A stretch of 64,000 nucleotides of DNA from Streptomyces luomodiensis (GTDB lineage Bacteria; Actinomycetota; Actinomycetes; Streptomycetales; Streptomycetaceae): contig NZ_CP117522.1 in NCBI RefSeq assembly GCF_031679605.1, forward strand, positions 6,696,001-6,760,000, given 5' to 3'. The first letter of the stretch is position 1. The number at the start of each line of letters is the position of its first letter. The notes under the pieces are model-generated. The model was given only the letters and a program-made list of their open reading frames with translations. It made no database searches and had not been told where the DNA came from. Positions 7,925 to 16,008 of the stretch are shown piece after piece. The position numbers and the translations under genes were made by a program.

Positions 7925-9078
7925 CGACCGGCCCCGTGGTGGGGCGCCTGGTACGGGGCCGGGCCCGGCAGCTTCGCGTCCTCGCGGACCCGGGCGGCGA
8001 ACCGGTCCAGGGCGGCCAGCGCGCCGACGACGTCATCGGCGGCGACGTCGAACGGCATCGAGTGGATGGTCTCTCCCGCCACGGTGGACGCGTCGGCGAC
8101 GGTGCGCAGTGAGTCCGTGTCATCCGGGTCGAGGCCCACTTCGACGAGGGTCGTCGGCAGCCCCACTCGTGTGGTGAACTCGATGAAATCACGGATTTCA
8201 CTGGTCGGAGCGCCTTCGAGCACCAACTGCGCCAAGGAGCCGATGTTGACTTTCTGGCCGTGGGCGAGTCCGTGCGTCGCGTCGACGGCCGTGAGCCCAT
8301 TGTGAATCGCGTGGGCGGCGGCGAGTCCGCCCGACTCGAAGCCGAGCCCGGACAGCAATGTGTTCGCCTCGATGAGCTTTTCCACCGCCGGGGTCACCTG
8401 ATGGTCCCGGACCGCGTCGATGGCGGGCAGGGCGTTCTCCCAGAGAATGTCCCAGCTCAGTTTCGCCAACGCGGTTCCGGTGAGGGTGGGCAGGCCACCG
8501 GCCATCGTCTTCGCATGGGATTGCGCGGTCGCACGGGCTTCGAGCCAGGTCGCCAACGCGTCGCCCACACCGGCGATGAGGAAGGACGCGGGTGCGTTCG
8601 CGACCACCTGGGAATCGACCAATACGAGATCCGGGTTGCGGGGAAAGAATCGGTATTCCTCGAATGCACCGTCGTCCGTGTAGATGACGGCCAGCGCGCT
8701 GCACGGTGCGTCCGTCGACGCGACCGTCGGGCAGTTCGCCCAGCGGGTGCCCGCCAGAAAACCCGCGGCCTTGACCGCGTCGATGGTGCTCCCCCCGCCC
8801 ACCGCCACGACGACGTCCGCGCCGACCTGCTGGATGACGTCGACGAGGCGGGTCACCTCGCGGGAGCTGGCTATTCCGTTGAATGTCTCGCGCCGCAGCG
8901 GCAGATTCGCTTTCCGCAGCGATGCCTCGATATCGTGCCCTACGAATCCCCATACGAGGTCGTCAGCCACGAAGAGTGGCGATGAGCCGAGCTGTGCGAG
9001 GAATTCGCCCACCCGGTGGATGGCTCCTTTTCCCTGCACATAACGGCCTGGGCTGATCATTGTTCGCATGGTGTGCAC
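7921..9078 (-). CDS. gldA: Iron-containing alcohol dehydrogenase, glycerol dehydrogenase type
   Basis: A cytoplasmic NAD-dependent dehydrogenase of about 385 residues. It has the nucleotide-binding GGGSTIDAVK, the ASTDAPCSALAVIY region typical of glycerol dehydrogenase, and the metal ligands in GVGDALATW (Asp), AAHAIHNG (His) and THGLAHGQ (His). The expected reaction is glycerol to dihydroxyacetone. I place the start at GTG 9078 because GGAG lies 6 nt upstream; an ATG at 9108 would add 10 residues but lacks a ribosome site. It overlaps the glycerol facilitator gene by 4 nt. A perfect palindrome at 9152-9182 upstream may be its operator. Confidence 0.85.
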   Translation of the reverse strand: MHTMRTMISPGRYVQGKGAIHRVGEFLAQLGSSPLFVADDLVWGFVGHDIEASLRKANLPLRRETFNGIASSREVTRLVDVIQQVGADVVVAVGGGSTIDAVKAAGFLAGTRWANCPTVASTDAPCSALAVIYTDDGAFEEYRFFPRNPDLVLVDSQVVANAPASFLIAGVGDALATWLEARATAQSHAKTMAGGLPTLTGTALAKLSWDILWENALPAIDAVRDHQVTPAVEKLIEANTLLSGLGFESGGLAAAHAIHNGLTAVDATHGLAHGQKVNIGSLAQLVLEGAPTSEIRDFIEFTTRVGLPTTLVEVGLDPDDTDSLRTVADASTVAGETIHSMPFDVAADDVVGALAALDRFAARVREDAKLPGPAPYQAPHHGAGR

Positions 9079-9151
9079 GTCGGTCTCCGTCCCGGTGGTG
9101 ACCCCCATTGACGGAAAGCGACATTAGGCAGCCGGCATCGGACGGGCATCC

Positions 9152-9182
9152 CCTCGCTTGTCTCACTTTGAGACAAGCGAGG
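9152..9182. promoter_or_regulatory. Perfect 14+3+14 palindrome upstream of gldA
   Basis: The arms 9152-9165 and 9169-9182 are exact complements around a 3-nt centre; the core is TTGTCTCA, 3 nt, TGAGACAA. It lies 24 nt after the MalF-type permease stop and 73 nt before the gldA start. It could be the transporter terminator, but there is no T run and the symmetric core looks like a dimeric regulator site. The two roles are not exclusive. Confidence 0.55.
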
Positions 9183-9206
9183 AGGCAGCCGCATCGCCGG
9201 GCCGGG

Positions 9207-10124
9207 TCAGACCTCTTCCTTCATCAGCCGCAGATACACCATCGAGAACAGGGCCCCCACCAGCAGCAACAGCAGAGCCACCGCCGTGCCGTAGCCGATC
9301 AGGGACTTGTTGAACGCCTGGTCGTACATGAAGACCGGCAGGGTCTGGCTGCGGTTTCCCGGGCCGCCTCGGGTCATCGCCCAGATGAGGCCGAACACCG
9401 ACAGTGTCTGCAAGGTGTTCAGCATCAGATTGGTGCCGATGGAGCGGCGGATCATCGGCAGGGTGATGTGCCAGAAGCGGCCGAGGCCGCCGGCGCCGTC
9501 GACCTCCGCCGCCTCGGTGATCTCCTTGGGGATCTCGGACAGGGCGGCGGAGTAGACCAGCATCGAGAAGGCCGTGCCACGCCAGACGTTGGCGAAGGAC
9601 ACGGCGAGGATGGGCAGGGTGTAGAGCCAGTTCTGGGACGGCAGGCCGAGCCCGTCCAGCAGCGCGTTGAGGGTGCCCTCGCGGCGGAAGAACGCGTACA
9701 GCAGGAAGCCCGCCACGATCTCGGGAACGACCCAGGCCGCGATGACGATCGCCCCCGTCAGCGTCCGCACCGGTTTGGAGGCGCGCTGCATCAGGGCGGC
9801 CAGGGCCAGGCCCAGGGTGTTCTGGCCGACGAGGGAGGAGAGGAGGGTGAAGACGAGGGTGAGGACGACGGCGTTGCGGAAGTCCTCGTCACCGAAGGCG
9901 CGGCGGAAGTTGTCCAGGCCCACGAAGTCCGTGGTGGACGCGCCCGTCAGCTGCATGTCGGTGAAGGCGATGTAGCCGCAGTAGACGATCGGGCCACCGA
10001 GGAAGAGCAGCAGCATGACGGTGGCGGGGGCGAGCGGAAGCCAGCGCAGGGGGCGGACGCGACGGGGACCCGGCCGGGCCGGGGTGACCGTCGGGGCCGC
10101 CGCCACCTTGGTCGCGGTTGCCAT
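9207..10124 (-). CDS. Sugar ABC transporter permease, MalF type
   Basis: A 305-residue inner-membrane permease of the CUT1 family with six membrane segments and an EAA loop (EITEAAEVDGAGGLGRF, then LPMIRRS). The binding-protein gene ends 13 nt upstream. A MalG-type gene would normally follow at once; here a palindrome and the unrelated gldA operon follow, and a MalG-type gene appears 6.3 kb further on in the same direction. Confidence 0.9.
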   Translation of the reverse strand: MATATKVAAAPTVTPARPGPRRVRPLRWLPLAPATVMLLLFLGGPIVYCGYIAFTDMQLTGASTTDFVGLDNFRRAFGDEDFRNAVVLTLVFTLLSSLVGQNTLGLALAALMQRASKPVRTLTGAIVIAAWVVPEIVAGFLLYAFFRREGTLNALLDGLGLPSQNWLYTLPILAVSFANVWRGTAFSMLVYSAALSEIPKEITEAAEVDGAGGLGRFWHITLPMIRRSIGTNLMLNTLQTLSVFGLIWAMTRGGPGNRSQTLPVFMYDQAFNKSLIGYGTAVALLLLLVGALFSMVYLRLMKEEV

Positions 10125-10137
10125 CGGCGATCGGCCC

Positions 10138-11514
10138 TCAGCCCCGGTCCGCCGCCGCCACCGTGGCGCCGTCGGCGATGGATGTCAGCTGGTCGTCGTA
10201 GGACTTCGCGGCCTTCTCGGGTGAGGAGCCGCCCGCGGTGGCCGCCTCCATGGCCTCGCCGATCGCCGTGGACACCTGCGGATAGACGGGGGTGGTCGGG
10301 CGGTAGTGGGTGTACTTCACCAGACTGGTGAAGAAGGTGATCCCCGGCATGGAGGAGGTGTACTTCCGGTCCTGGGCCACATCCTTGCGGACCGCGATCT
10401 GGGCGTCGACGATGTCCCAGGTGACAGCGTTGTCCTTGGTCTGGAGCTGTTCGATGAACTTCCAGGCCAGATCGGGATTTCTGGACTTGGCACTGATCGC
10501 CCAGGTCCAGCCGCCGGACATGCTGACCTTGCCGGGCGCCTGGCCGTGCTGGGTGGGCATCGCGGCCAGGCCGAGGGTCTTGGACCACTCGGACCAGGGC
10601 TTGCCGCCGGTCTCCAGCCAGTTCTGGCCCAGCCAGGAGCCGTCGAGGGCGATGGCGAGCTTGCCCTCGGGCAGCCATTCGCTGTAGACGGTGGTGCCGA
10701 CGTTGGGGTCGAGGGCGTCGGAGATGTCCGGGCCGAGCTTCTCGGCGTAGACGGTCTTGAGGAAGTTCAGGGCGTCCTTGAAGCCCTTGCCGCCGGTGAC
10801 CCACTTCTTGGCCTTCGGGTCGTAGAGCGGGTCCGCGCCCGCGTCGCCCGTGCCGTACAGCAGCATCTCGAAGCTCTGCATCACGGAGGTCTCGCCCGGG
10901 GCCTTGCCGGTGTAGACGTTGAGCGGGATGACGCCGGGGACCTTCTTCTTGATCGTGCGCGCCGCGTCCAGGATGTCGTTCCAGCTCTTGGGCGACCAGT
11001 CGGCGGGCAGCCCGGCCTTCGCCCAGATCTTCTTGTTGAACCACAGACCCCGGGTGTCGGTGCCGTCCGGCACCCCGTACGTCTTGCCGTCCTCGGCCTT
11101 GGCCGCGTCCTTGGCGGTGTCGACGAACTGGTCCCAGCTCTTCCACTTCGCCAGGTAGTCGTCGAGGGGGCGCAGATAACCCGCCTTGATGTCGGAGTTG
11201 ATCCGGAAGGTGTCCTCGTAGACCAGGTCAGGGGCGGTCTTGGGGGACCGCATCATCTGCTGGACCTTGGTGGCGTAGTCGTTGTCCTGCGCCTGGATCG
11301 GGATCAGCTTGACCTTCTTGCCGGGGTTGGCCTTCTCGAACTGCTTCTTCACCGCGGCCAGATGGTTGTCCTTGAAGCGGATCTTGTTGTCGGTGGACCG
11401 GTTGTAGGCGACCTTGACGGTGTCCGGATCGCTGCCCGAACCGCCACCGCAGGCGGTGAGCCCGGCGGTGGCGGCGAGGGTGACGGCGAGGATCAGTGGG
11501 GTGGTGGGGCGCAC
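10138..11514 (-). CDS. Extracellular sugar-binding lipoprotein of ABC transporter
   Basis: A family 1 solute-binding protein of about 458 residues. It has a lipoprotein signal with lipobox LTAC (Cys at about residue 22), followed by GGGSGSDPDT and the two-lobed periplasmic-binding fold (PDLVYEDTF, GLWFNKK and SGGWTWAIS are typical). It delivers a sugar to the permeases at 9.2 kb and probably 2.9 kb. The GTG at 11514 has GGAGG 8 nt upstream; a GTG at 11520 is only 2 nt from it and less likely. A chitinase gene precedes it on the same strand, so a chito-oligosaccharide substrate is possible but unproven. Confidence 0.9.
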   Translation of the reverse strand: MRPTTPLILAVTLAATAGLTACGGGSGSDPDTVKVAYNRSTDNKIRFKDNHLAAVKKQFEKANPGKKVKLIPIQAQDNDYATKVQQMMRSPKTAPDLVYEDTFRINSDIKAGYLRPLDDYLAKWKSWDQFVDTAKDAAKAEDGKTYGVPDGTDTRGLWFNKKIWAKAGLPADWSPKSWNDILDAARTIKKKVPGVIPLNVYTGKAPGETSVMQSFEMLLYGTGDAGADPLYDPKAKKWVTGGKGFKDALNFLKTVYAEKLGPDISDALDPNVGTTVYSEWLPEGKLAIALDGSWLGQNWLETGGKPWSEWSKTLGLAAMPTQHGQAPGKVSMSGGWTWAISAKSRNPDLAWKFIEQLQTKDNAVTWDIVDAQIAVRKDVAQDRKYTSSMPGITFFTSLVKYTHYRPTTPVYPQVSTAIGEAMEAATAGGSSPEKAAKSYDDQLTSIADGATVAAADRG

Positions 11515-11554
11515 GGGCACGGCCTCCTTGCTGGCCTCTGTGGGCTGCGGGCCG

Positions 11555-11584
11555 ACCGTAAGGTCGCCTTCAACAGAAGGTCAA
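11555..11584 (-). promoter_or_regulatory. Promoter for the sugar-binding protein operon
   Basis: On the minus strand TTGACC (11584-11579) is followed by an 18-nt spacer and TACGGT (11560-11555), giving a leader of about 35 nt. A partial inverted repeat with GTGA and TCAC arms (11590-11606) lies just upstream and may bind a regulator. Confidence 0.45.
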
Positions 11585-11647
11585 TCCCCGTGAACTGGTT
11601 GGTCACTTGACCGCGCGTCGTCCCCCTCGGGGCCGAGCGGACGCGGT

Positions 11648-12646
11648 TCAGCCGTTGTAGCCCGCGAGCACCTTGGTGAAGTCGTACGTGCCCTGCTCGA
11701 TACCGCTGCACGCGTCCGCCCCCGTGCCGGAGCCGCACGCGCGGTCCCGGTTGAGGGACCAGAAGCTGACCCGGGCCAGGTGGTGGCTGGTGGCGTAGGA
11801 CACCATGTCCTTGAAGTCGTCGAGCGATATGGTCTCGCCCGCGACGTCGGTCGTACCGTTCATCGAGGAGAAGCCGACCTTGCGGTAGGCGTCGTCGGAG
11901 GAGAGGCCGTACGCGCTCGCCACGGTGTCCTTCAGGCCGTCCACCGCCGACTTGGTGGCCGCCGCCATGTCGATGTCGCCCTGGCCGAAGTCGAACGGCA
12001 TGACCGCCCAGCCGTCCACGTCGAGCCCGGCCGCGGCACCGCGCTGGACCAGGTCCTTTCCGTTGGCGTCGGGGCCGGTCGTGGAGGTGCCGAAGGTGAT
12101 GTACACCTTGATGTCGCTGTTCTTCTCCTTGACCGTCTTGAGCGCGTCGATCACCCGCTGGCGGACCGTCTCGTTCTCGAACTCGGTCGATTCGATGTCG
12201 ATGTCGATCGACTTGAGCTGGTAGGCGTCGATGACCTTCTGGTACGCGGCGGCCAGGTCGGAGGCGGAGGAGCACTTCTCGCCCAGCTTGTTACCGCTCC
12301 AGCCGCCGAAGGAGACGGTGACATCGCCGCCCGCCGAGCGGATGGAGTCGATGGTGGACTGGTCGGCGCCGCCGGTGAGCGCCCGGGAGCCGTCCCACTT
12401 GGGCTCGCAGCCCCCGTCGGAGAGCATGAAGGCCATCGTGAACTGCTGGGTGCCGGTCTCCGACATGACGTCCGTGGCGTTGGGCGGGGAGCCCCAGCCG
12501 AGGTAGAGGTAGGGGCCGTTGAGCCCGCTGGGGGCGGCGGCGGTGTGCGGCGCCGCCTGCGCGGTGGCCACCGTGGTGGCGGCCCCGGCGATCAGGCCGA
12601 GGGCGGCGCAGAGGGCGAGCCTGCGGGTTCGCTTGGAGCGAGGCAT
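11648..12646 (-). CDS. Secreted GH18 chitinase
   Basis: A 332-residue secreted glycoside hydrolase family 18 enzyme. The signal peptide (residues 1-31) ends AQAAPHT. The catalytic DxDxE motif is present as SIDIDIE (D148, D150, E152 proton donor), and SFGGWSG (about 112-118) is the SxGG motif. The C-terminus (RVSFWSLNRDRAC) is typical of single-domain Streptomyces chitinases; no carbohydrate-binding module is seen. It cleaves beta-1,4-GlcNAc linkages outside the cell. It lies upstream of the ABC transporter genes, with a separate promoter between. Confidence 0.9.
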   Translation of the reverse strand: MPRSKRTRRLALCAALGLIAGAATTVATAQAAPHTAAAPSGLNGPYLYLGWGSPPNATDVMSETGTQQFTMAFMLSDGGCEPKWDGSRALTGGADQSTIDSIRSAGGDVTVSFGGWSGNKLGEKCSSASDLAAAYQKVIDAYQLKSIDIDIESTEFENETVRQRVIDALKTVKEKNSDIKVYITFGTSTTGPDANGKDLVQRGAAAGLDVDGWAVMPFDFGQGDIDMAAATKSAVDGLKDTVASAYGLSSDDAYRKVGFSSMNGTTDVAGETISLDDFKDMVSYATSHHLARVSFWSLNRDRACGSGTGADACSGIEQGTYDFTKVLAGYNG

Positions 12647-12695
12647 GGCGAACGGATCCTCCTGATGTGGGGGGTGGGAGGGAGGTCGGAGCCGA

Positions 12696-12723
12696 ACCTA
12701 GCGAGGCGGCATGGCCGCGACAA
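12696..12723 (-). promoter_or_regulatory. Chitinase promoter
   Basis: The minus strand reads TTGTCG (12723-12718), a 16-nt spacer and TAGGTT (12701-12696), about 50 nt ahead of the chitinase ATG. The palindrome at 12731-12749 lies 7 nt upstream of the -35. Confidence 0.4.
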
Positions 12724-12730
12724 GATGCCG

Positions 12731-12749
12731 AATAGGAAAGTTTCCTATT
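12731..12749. promoter_or_regulatory. Perfect 9+1+9 palindrome upstream of chitinase
   Basis: AATAGGAAA, a central G, then TTTCCTATT: a perfect 19-bp palindrome and an AT-rich island in a very GC-rich context. It is placed like an operator just upstream of the chitinase -35. It does not match the DasR (dre) consensus as I know it. The binding protein is not evident; a ROK- or LacI-type regulator of chitin or chitosan genes would be a reasonable guess. Confidence 0.6.
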
Positions 12750-12806
12750 GAGCTTGCGGCTCGCGGCTCGTGGCAGGTTCCGGTGGTTCTGGCCGCGATG
12801 CGCCTG

Positions 12807-13514
12807 TCAGTGCTCGCTGAGCCAGCGGTAGAGCAGCTCGGGCCGCCCGATCTGGCCGTAGTGCGGGGCGCGGGCGGCCCGGCCCGCGTCCACCAGATGC
12901 TCCAGATAGCGGCGGGCGGTGATCCGGGAGATCCCCACGGTCTCGGCGGTCGCCGCCGCCGAGATCCCCTCCTCGGCGGCGCGCAGCGCCTCGGTGACCG
13001 CGTGCAGGGTCGCCTGGGTCAGCCCCTTCGGCATCGCCACGGGCTGCGGCGCCCGCAGCGCGGCCAGCGCCCGGTCCACCTCGTCCTGCCCGCTGGCCTC
13101 GCCGGCGGTCGCCCGGAACTCGGCGTACCGAAGGAGGCGGTCCCGGAGGGTGGAGAAGGTGAACGGTTTCAGCACGTACTGCACGACCCCGAGGGACACC
13201 CCGTCGCGGACCATCGCCAGGTCCCGGGCCGAAGTGACCGCGATCACATCCGCCCCGTTCCCGGACGCGCGCAGCGCCCGTACGAGCTGGAGGCCGTGCC
13301 CGTCGGGGAGGTAGAGGTCCAGCAGCAGCAGATCGACGGGCGTCCGCTCCAGCAGCCGCTGCGCGTCCCCACCGCTCCGCGCCGTCCCGACCACACCGAA
13401 ACCGGGGACGCGCTCGACGTACATCCGGTGCGCGTCCGCCGCGACGGGGTCGTCTTCGACGACGAGAACCCGGATCGGCGCCGGTTCCCCCGGTTTCGCC
13501 TGCGGCGGGCTCAT
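12807..13514 (-). CDS. CitB/DcuR-type response regulator
   Basis: A 235-residue response regulator. The receiver domain (residues 14-130) has the acidic pair E20/D21, phosphoacceptor D66 in LLLLDLYLPDGHG, and the VLKPF lysine. The C-terminal helix-turn-helix (about 180-225, AETVGISRITARRYLEHLVDAG) is of the CitT/DcuR type. AGAGGA lies 8 nt before the ATG. The matching kinase gene lies 695 nt upstream on the same strand, and a DctA symporter beyond it is the likely target. Expected role: switching on C4-dicarboxylate or citrate uptake. Confidence 0.9.
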   Translation of the reverse strand: MSPPQAKPGEPAPIRVLVVEDDPVAADAHRMYVERVPGFGVVGTARSGGDAQRLLERTPVDLLLLDLYLPDGHGLQLVRALRASGNGADVIAVTSARDLAMVRDGVSLGVVQYVLKPFTFSTLRDRLLRYAEFRATAGEASGQDEVDRALAALRAPQPVAMPKGLTQATLHAVTEALRAAEEGISAAATAETVGISRITARRYLEHLVDAGRAARAPHYGQIGRPELLYRWLSEH

Positions 13515-14209
13515 GGGCGGATTCCTCTCGGACGCGGTGCGCGCGCCCAGCGCGCGAAAAGCTCAGGCTTCCAATTTACGGAGCGTAACTGTCGGCGGCC
13601 AGGTCCCGGCGGTGACGATTCGGCTGACCGGCCGTGGTACGCACGAGGCTCCTCGCCCGGCACGGCGCGGCGCCGCCGCGTGGGGGTATGGGCTGCGGTG
13701 CTGCGCCCCGGCGCCCGCTCTGGGGCGTTGGGCCGTCTGGCGGCGCAGCGTCATGGGCTGTCCGCGTGAGGGGCCGGGCGGCCGGGCGCCGTGGGAGCTG
13801 GATGCGCCGTGGCGGCGGGGGCTGCGGGTGTGTGCGGGGGTGCCGCGTGGGGGTCCGGCGGGGCGACGTCATGGGCTGCGGTGCTGCGTCGCGGCCCCCG
13901 ATCTGGGACGTTGGCCGTCCGGCGGGGCGGGGCCGTGGGCCGTCCCCGTGGGGAGGTCTGGGCCTCGGGCGTGGCGGGCCCGTGGGTCGGGGCCGTCACG
14001 GGTGGGAGCGGGGCGGGGTCAGGCCGGGGCCGTCACGGGTCGTGGTGGGCCGGGGCGCCACGGGGTCGTGGCGGGGGCAGGTCCGGGGCGGGGGGGCGAG
14101 CCGAGGCCGTCACGGGTCGGAGCGGGGCAGGGTCAGGCCGGGGGCGCCACGTGGGGCAGGTCCGGGGCGGGGTTAGGCCGGGGGCGTCACAGGGGCCTGG
14201 TGGGGCGGG
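13515..14209. other. 695-nt non-coding gap between sensor kinase and regulator genes
   Basis: Open frames exist on both strands, but they are G-rich low-complexity shadows with no family resemblance and no good ribosome site. The right half is a degenerate tandem repeat. The gap makes one continuous kinase-regulator transcript uncertain; the regulator may have its own promoter near 13.55 kb. Confidence 0.6.
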
Positions 14210-14225
14210 TCAGGCCGGGGCGGTT
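13970..14225. repeat. G-rich degenerate tandem repeat starting at the kinase stop codon
   Basis: Repeated blocks carry CGTCACGGGTCGGAGCGGGG-like and GGGGCGGGTCAGGCCGGGG-like elements, with a larger period of about 77 nt. The TCA that is the kinase stop (minus-strand TGA) lies in the first TCAGGCCGGGG block, and near copies recur at about 14130 and 14015. Many G runs could form G-quadruplexes on the plus strand. Confidence 0.6.
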
Positions 14226-15850
14226 GGGGTTGTGGCTGGGGTTGTGAGGGGGAGGCGGACGGTGAAGGCGGCGCCGCCTTCCGGTGCGCTCGCCACTTCC
14301 ACCGTGCCCGCGTTCCGGCGGGTGGCCTGCTGGACCAGGGCGAGGCCGAGGCCGCGCCCCGGCGACTTCGTGCTCCAGCCGCGCCGGAAGACCTCCTCGG
14401 CCGTCGCCGGGTCGAGTCCGGCCCCGGTGTCCGCCACGCGCAGCGTCAGCTCGCCGGCGTCCGCGCGGGCGGTGACGGTGACCCGGGCGCTGCGGGGAGC
14501 CGTGCCGTGGCCGACGCCCTCGGCGGCCGCGTCCGTGGCGTTGTCGATGAGGTTGCCGAGGATGGTCACCAGGTCGCGGGCGGGCAGACCGGGCGGGAGG
14601 ACGCCGTCGTCGATGCGGCTGTCGGGGGCCAGGACGAACTCGACGCCGCGCTCGCTGGCCTGCGCCGCCTTGCCCAGCAGCAGCGCGGCCAGCACCGGCT
14701 CGGCGACCGCCCCCACCACCTGGTCGGTCAGTGCCTGGGCCAGTTCCAGCTCGGCGGTGGCGAAGTCGACCGCCTCGTCCTCCCGGCCCAGTTCGATCAG
14801 GGAGACGACGGCGTGCAGCCGGTTGGCGGCCTCATGGGCCTGGGAGCGCAGGGCCTCGGCGAAACCGCGCACCGAGTCCAGCTCGCCCGAGAGCGCCTGG
14901 AGCTCGGTGTGGTCGCGCAGGGTGACGAGCGTGCCACGCTGCTCACCGCTGCTCACCGGTGAGGTGTTGACGACCACGACCCGTTCCGCGGTCAGGTGCA
15001 GCTCGTCCACGCGCGGCTCGGTGGCCAGCAGGGCGCCGGTCAGCGCGGGGGGCAGGCCCAGGTCGGAGACGTAGCGGCCGACGGAGTCCTCGGGCAGGCC
15101 GAGCAGCTCCCGGCCGCCGTCGTTGATCAGCGCGATCCGCCGCCGGCCGTCGAGCATCAGCAGCCCCTCGCGCACGGCGTGCAGCGCGGCTTCGTGGTAG
15201 TCGTGCATCCGGCTCAGCTCGGCCGCGTTCATACCGTGCGTATGGCGGCGCAGCCGGGCGTTGATGACATACGCGCACAGGCCGCCGACCGCGAGCGCGG
15301 CGGCGGCCACGCCGAGCAGCGCGAGCAGCTGGCGGCGCACCTGGGCGCTGATGGCGTCCACGGTGATGCCCGCGCTGACCAGCGCGGTGATCCGGCCGCC
15401 GGCGCGGTCGTCGCGCACCGGGGCGATTACCCGCACGGAGGAGCCGAGGGTGCCGGTGTAGGTCTCGGGGAAGACCCGGCCGCGCAGTGCGGGCTTGATG
15501 TGGCCGAGGTAGGTGGCGCCGATCTGGTCCGGGTCGGGGTGAGTCCAGCGGACGCCGTGGGTATTCATGATCGTCACGAAGGTGACGCCGGTGTCCCGGC
15601 GTACCTTCTCCGCGTACGGCTGGAGCCGGGCGCTGGGGTTCTCGTCCCGTACCGCCTCGGCGACCGAGGGCGAGTCGGCGACGGCGACCGCGGCGGCCGT
15701 CGCCCGCTGCCGCGCGGCGACCTCCGCCTGTTCGCGGTCGGTGGCGTAGGCGAAGACGGCGCATCCGGCCACCAGGGCGGCGACCAGCACGACCTGCATC
15801 GCGAACAGCTGGCCCGCCAGGCTCCGGGGGTGGGGGATGCGCATGGCCAT
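14210..15850 (-). CDS. CitA/DcuS-type sensor histidine kinase
   Basis: A membrane kinase of about 546 residues. Transmembrane helix 1 (about 10-32, LFAMQVVLVAALVAGCAVFA) is followed by an extracellular PDC/PAS ligand domain (about 35-165; TFVTIMNTHGVRWTHPDP is typical of CitA/DcuS), a second helix (about 170-192), a cytoplasmic PAS domain (LLMLDGRRRIALINDGG), the phosphoacceptor region SQAHEAANRLH with its His, and the ATPase domain (N box LIDNATDAA, G boxes DTGAGLD and GRGLGLALV). It should sense an extracellular di- or tricarboxylate. The start (ATG 15850) has no clear ribosome site. It is divergent from dctA. Confidence 0.88.
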   Translation of the reverse strand: MAMRIPHPRSLAGQLFAMQVVLVAALVAGCAVFAYATDREQAEVAARQRATAAAVAVADSPSVAEAVRDENPSARLQPYAEKVRRDTGVTFVTIMNTHGVRWTHPDPDQIGATYLGHIKPALRGRVFPETYTGTLGSSVRVIAPVRDDRAGGRITALVSAGITVDAISAQVRRQLLALLGVAAAALAVGGLCAYVINARLRRHTHGMNAAELSRMHDYHEAALHAVREGLLMLDGRRRIALINDGGRELLGLPEDSVGRYVSDLGLPPALTGALLATEPRVDELHLTAERVVVVNTSPVSSGEQRGTLVTLRDHTELQALSGELDSVRGFAEALRSQAHEAANRLHAVVSLIELGREDEAVDFATAELELAQALTDQVVGAVAEPVLAALLLGKAAQASERGVEFVLAPDSRIDDGVLPPGLPARDLVTILGNLIDNATDAAAEGVGHGTAPRSARVTVTARADAGELTLRVADTGAGLDPATAEEVFRRGWSTKSPGRGLGLALVQQATRRNAGTVEVASAPEGGAAFTVRLPLTTPATTPTAPA

Positions 15851-15942
15851 CAGTCTGCACACGCATCTTTGTATGAACGAAATGAACGGAAGGGTGACCC
15901 CCATCACAACGTGGGGCATAGTCGCCGGGACCGTTCAAGGCG

Positions 15943-15959
15943 GTGTGCGAGCCGCACAC
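15943..15959. promoter_or_regulatory. Inverted repeat in the kinase-dctA divergent region
   Basis: GTGTGCG, 3 nt, CGCACAC lies 49 nt upstream of the dctA start. An AT-rich island with two ATGAACGAA-like direct repeats (about 15872-15888) is also in this region and resembles the AT-rich sites of CitB-type regulators. Either could be the response-regulator site; neither is proven. Confidence 0.35.
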
Positions 15960-16008
15960 AAGTACAGCGCCGGGACAGTTGGACGGCAGAACCGAAGGAG
16001 GCAGCACC

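Noticed and set aside
11590..11606. DasR (dre) site before the sugar-binding protein gene
   Set aside because: The ACTGGT half is present but the second half reads TGGTCACT in the wrong orientation, so the site does not fit the dre palindrome.
13513..14247. Plus-strand Gly/Arg-rich open frames in the kinase-regulator gap
   Set aside because: Low-complexity, open in several frames, no ribosome site; explained by G-rich repeats.
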